Assembly: GCA_001598975.1 (NCBI GenBank)
Contig: BBXU01000034.1
Location: 37,341-101,340 of the forward strand
Length of the DNA: 64,000 nt
Source: Parachlorella kessleri
Taxonomy: Eukaryota > Chlorophyta > Trebouxiophyceae > Chlorellales > Chlorellaceae
Reading direction: 5' to 3'
The notes under the pieces were generated by a model. It was given only the letters and a program-made list of their open reading frames with translations. It did not search any database and had not been told where the DNA came from. Below, in pieces: positions 60,635-64,000 of this stretch; position 1 is the stretch's first letter; each line of letters begins with the position of its first letter. A program made the translations under genes and the position numbers.

Positions 60635-61692
60635 ATGTCGACTGCTGCGTTTGTGGGCGGCAGCCTGAAACTCAAAGGCGGCCAGGCCTTGCCCGTGAAG
60701 GGCGGCATCAAGAAGAAGAAAAAGAAGAAGACAGGAACAGAGCTTGCACTGATAGAGGGGACCGACAACCAGCTGGCGCAGCAGGACGGGCTTCAGCAGG
60801 ATGGGGAGGGCGAGGGGCTGCCTACAGGCGTCAAAAAGGTGCACATTTGGCACTGTAGGTCACGGGATGGGATCTTGGGAGCATAATTTGCTTGTTTTGA
60901 TCTGACATGTGCGGTTTGCGCAGCAATGTCCCAACTCTCCCTGCGCTTTTACCTGACGACTTACAGCGCTGCCAGTGGGCTGCAGGTGACCCCTGACGGC
61001 CTGGTGCTTGATCCAGAGGCCCTGCCTGACAAGCGTACTGAGGCGGAGAAGAGGCATGAGGAGCACATGCGCAAGTATGAGGAGGAGCGAGCCCGCAAGG
61101 CGGCGAAGAAGTCGCATCGCGATCGCATCAAGGTGAGGGCAGCTGTGGTGGTGCTGGGGCTTGGCTGGGTGGGAGGCTGGAGTGGCGGTCGTAGGCAACA
61201 AGCTGTACTGGGGTCATCGAATCGTCAACGGTGGCGTCCTTCTTTTCTAACCCTGTGTATGCTGCCTGGGTCGTGATTGTTAGTCGTGAGGTTTATTGGC
61301 AAGGCAGTAGGGCTGATCAAGCTGGGTTGAGCTGGACGTACGGAAAAGCGACCGACTGCCATGATCAGGCGCGGGCAACCTAGGGTAGAGGCCGAATGAG
61401 AGCCACCTGGTAGGGACAACGACACTAATTGACTCCGCTTATATATTCCTTGCAGGAGTTTAATGATAAACTTGCGCAGATGACAGGTGGGTGTGTCAAG
61501 TGGGGTGCTGTGAGTATACGTCTGCCTTGTGCTTGTTAAGTTGCAGGTGTCGATGTGCAGATGCTGACAAGGTGCTTGTAGGGACAGGCAGTGCCTCAAG
61601 GCAGCACTGCAGGCCATCTGCATCTGACTGTCATCATTTCCTGTTGCGCTGCAGAGCATCACGACCTCTTCAATGTATCCTACACGGCCTAA
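60635..61692 (+). CDS. FAM32A: FAM32A-like protein
   Basis: Four exons (60635-60838, 60986-61132, 61456-61486, 61655-61692) give 420 nt, 139 residues. The family pattern is clear: an N-terminal GGSLKLKGG motif followed by a lysine run (GGIKKKKKKKTGTEL), an acidic/Q-rich linker, a charged helix DKRTEAEKRHEEHM, and the C-terminal EFNDKLAQMTEHHDLFNVSY. FAM32A is a small nuclear protein whose C-terminus enters the catalytic spliceosome in human structures and aids 3' splice-site docking. The gene begins 34 nt after the OST4 stop, so the two are likely transcribed together. Confidence 0.9.
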
Positions 61693-62203
61693 TGCAGTTG
61701 CTGAGTGTGTACACCATGTGTGCTTGGCTTCTGGGGTCGTTGGGCGCGGTGGGACACTGGCATCCTGTATGGACTTTAGGCTCAGGTTCAGTTGGCTTGA
61801 TGATAGGCACACCCTCGAGGGCCAGTGTATGTCTGCAGTCTTTCGTGTGTTTGCAATATGTTGATTCTGCACCTGGACCCGGTTCTAGCTATGCGTTCTC
61901 GGTGATCCAATGATTTTGGTGAAAGCCAACTTGGGCTGAGTGCACTTTGAGGTCCCTTAGAATGGCACCGACACATGACGGACGGGGTGATCACTGCTGA
62001 ATAAGTACCCATTACGTGGTAGTGTATGTGCATAGGGCAGACCTCTGTTTAAGTGTCCCTGCCTGGACAAGGGCATGTCTACTTGAATTGATGTGCTGTC
62101 AACATGTTATGGGGACCATGGCGGATATCTTACTGTTTATTCTGCCTCAGGAGCAAACAGGAAGTTGGCAAAGCAGGCTAACCAAGCACAGTGAGGTCAC
62201 AAA
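61693..62203. other. Convergent spacer, FAM32A and PIP-box gene
   Basis: 3' flanks only. No gene, RNA or repeat was recognised. Confidence 0.45.
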
Positions 62204-63860
62204 CTACTGTGGCGCTGGAGGAAAGAAGTTGCTGATGCGCAACTGAGAAGCATCCATTGTGTTCTTCTGCCTCTTGCCCCCGCTGGCCTTGCCAACTGTC
62301 CCTGACGGCAGTGTAGGTGTTCGCTTGCTAGGTGCTACCCTAGCCGGGCAAGCTTTGAAAGCCTGCTGCTGCGCCTGCTGTTCTTGTTGCTGCTTCTGGG
62401 AGGCATGCTGCTGCTGCTTGATGGATGAAGCTGATTGTGTTCCAGCTGAAGCTTCTGCTAACCAAAGACAACCATTGCTGGCGCCTGCCCCCTTGGCAAC
62501 CTGGGTGGCTGACAAGTGCTGCGCCCGTGCAGTGTCCACTGGCAAGTTTGTTATGGGTATCAGGGGTGACGCTGCCATCCGTTCATCTGCAAATGCGCTG
62601 TTGCAGCGCTGTACACGTTTTGCTGCACGGCCACCAGCACTGCTGGTTTCTGATTCCCAGGCCTGGCTTGGGTGCCCTGGTGGGTCTTGCAGCTCTGGCA
62701 GGCCTGGCTGCAGGGTGGGAGCACTTCCACTAGCCTCATCTGCTGAGGGAAGCAAGGGAGGATCACAGCAGCTGAAGCTGCTGCCCCGGCCCAGGGATGC
62801 TACTGGTTCTGATGGCCTGCCCAGGCTGCTTCGGCTGAAAGCAGCGCTTGCTTGTGCTGCCACATGCCGTCCATCCTTGCCCCAGAGGCGAGCAAACGGG
62901 TTACTGGAAGGCAGATTCTGCCCCTGTCCGGCCCCTGCTGCAGGGCTGCTACGGTCCGAAGCGCCCTCCAGGTCTGAACCTGTCGTAGCCATGCACTTTG
63001 GGCGGGTCTCTTTCACGCTGGGCCTGTAGCTGTGGAACAGGCCTAGAACATCATCTATGCTGCTGATGGCAGCGCTGGTGTGAACCGGGCCACTCTCCAC
63101 CCCTGCGATTTCCTGAACATGTTCTGCGGATGGTTGGGCCTGGTGCTGCTGGCCCGTCCCGGCAGTTAACCAGCTGCCAGGGCATGGTTGTCTTGTGACT
63201 GTGGCTGCTGGGTGAGTCCAGGTTGAGGGGTACTGTCGGGTAGCAATGGTCGGGGTTGTGTAAGGCGGGGCGGCCGCTCCGGTGTAGGGCTGCTGGGTCC
63301 GCGGGTTGAGGTGGCCTACATGACAGGCAGCCAATGCAGGATTCACTTGTGAGATTGCCGCCCCTGCTGGGTGTGCTCCATGGAGGAGGTTGTTGTCGCT
63401 GACTTCTTTGTTGTCGATCAGGGCTACTTGAAAGGAGACCATATACTGATGTGATTGCAGCTCCATGGAACAGCTAGGACTGTATTGTCAGGCCCAGGAT
63501 ATCAACCAAGCTCCGAGCGCGTGCGTCCAGCCTTGACTGCTCACAGCTACCGCGCGCTGATCTGCTCATCCGCCACCACACCAGCTAAAGGACAGCACTT
63601 CCAGGGCATGGAGAATGCCCACATGGCATATCACGTTGACAATTCCCAGCTACACATTTTCTATTTGCACAGCAAAGCCAGCTTCCAGCAAACCCACCGT
63701 AGGCTATGCCCCTGGCCGTCTCATCCAGCACGGGAGGCCCAAGGTAGTCAAGGTCAGTGCCTTCAATAGCCAGCTCAGATGGCAAGGGCGTGAGGCGCAC
63801 CAGGGCCCCGCAGCCGTCTAAGTTGGCGTCAAAAACTGCACAGACAAGCAGCAACCAGCC
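62204..63860 (-). CDS. PIP-box protein, unrecognised (partial)
   Basis: The last exon runs from about 63440 to 62204 (TAG stop) and is long, low complexity and Ser/Pro/Gln-rich, with no folded domain I recognise. Its final residues, SQLRISNFFPPAPQ, contain a canonical PCNA-interacting motif (Q-x-x-I-x-x-F-F) fourteen residues from the end. An upstream exon near 63,850-63,690 reads DCIERTGWLLLVCAVFDANL, then DGCGALVRLTPLPSELAIEG, then TDLDYLGPPVLDE. This looks like a folded domain. The 5' end probably lies beyond the window or in the repeat-rich edge. The layout (folded N-terminus, disordered linker, terminal PIP box) is typical of replication or repair factors such as polymerase delta accessory subunits, but I cannot assign it. 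Confidence 0.6.
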
Positions 63861-63928
63861 GGTGCGCTCAATGCAATCACCATCCCCTCCATGCTGCGCC
63901 GCGGCTGAGGTTCACGTAGACTACAAAA

Positions 63929-63945
63929 TTGTGTGTGTGTGTGTG

Positions 63946-64000
<55 letters not shown>
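63929..64000. repeat. TG/GT microsatellite at the window edge
   Basis: An almost pure (TG)n run of about 70 bp with one GGTA interruption near 63,945 continues to the last base. Confidence 0.95.

Overview
The window looks like nuclear DNA of a green alga, probably a core chlorophyte and possibly a trebouxiophyte. Genes are split by many short GT-AG introns, with occasional GC-AG introns. Gene content is plant-type: a KEA3-like plastid antiporter, the plastid thioredoxin-like protein CDSP32, an MCTP-type C2 protein, and mitochondrial fumarase and bL19m. A short interstitial TTTAGGG motif also fits. I cannot name the species.

Positions 1-24,905 hold nine copies of one gene family. Each copy has three exons: a novel N-terminal domain (exon A), a second novel domain plus the first half of a MYND zinc finger (exon B), and the rest of the finger (exon C). 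The copies run + - + / + - + / + - +, which looks like a triplicated three-gene module of about 8.5-9.7 kb. Exon lengths modulo 3 show that only copy 9 is complete and intact. Most others carry 1-, 2- or 13-nt indels, and copies 4 and 6 share a mutated splice donor. SINE-like insertions sit in an intron of copy 1 and upstream of copy 5.

From about 26 kb the region is ordinary, gene-dense and single copy: XRCC3 (-) head to head with acireductone dioxygenase (+); a 12-exon KEA antiporter (-) opposite an unrecognised gene (+); a long MCTP-like C2/transmembrane gene (+); CDSP32 (+); mitochondrial bL19m (-) head to head with fumarase (+); ribosomal protein S13/uS15 (-) opposite OST4 (+). The OST4 stop lies only 34 nt before the ATG of a FAM32A-like gene (+), so this pair may be dicistronic. 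The right edge holds part of a protein with a C-terminal PCNA-binding (PIP) box, followed by a TG microsatellite.

Exon models for ARD, XRCC3, KEA, CDSP32, bL19m, fumarase, S13, OST4 and FAM32A were built by hand from splice motifs and family similarity. In each, the exon lengths sum to a multiple of three.
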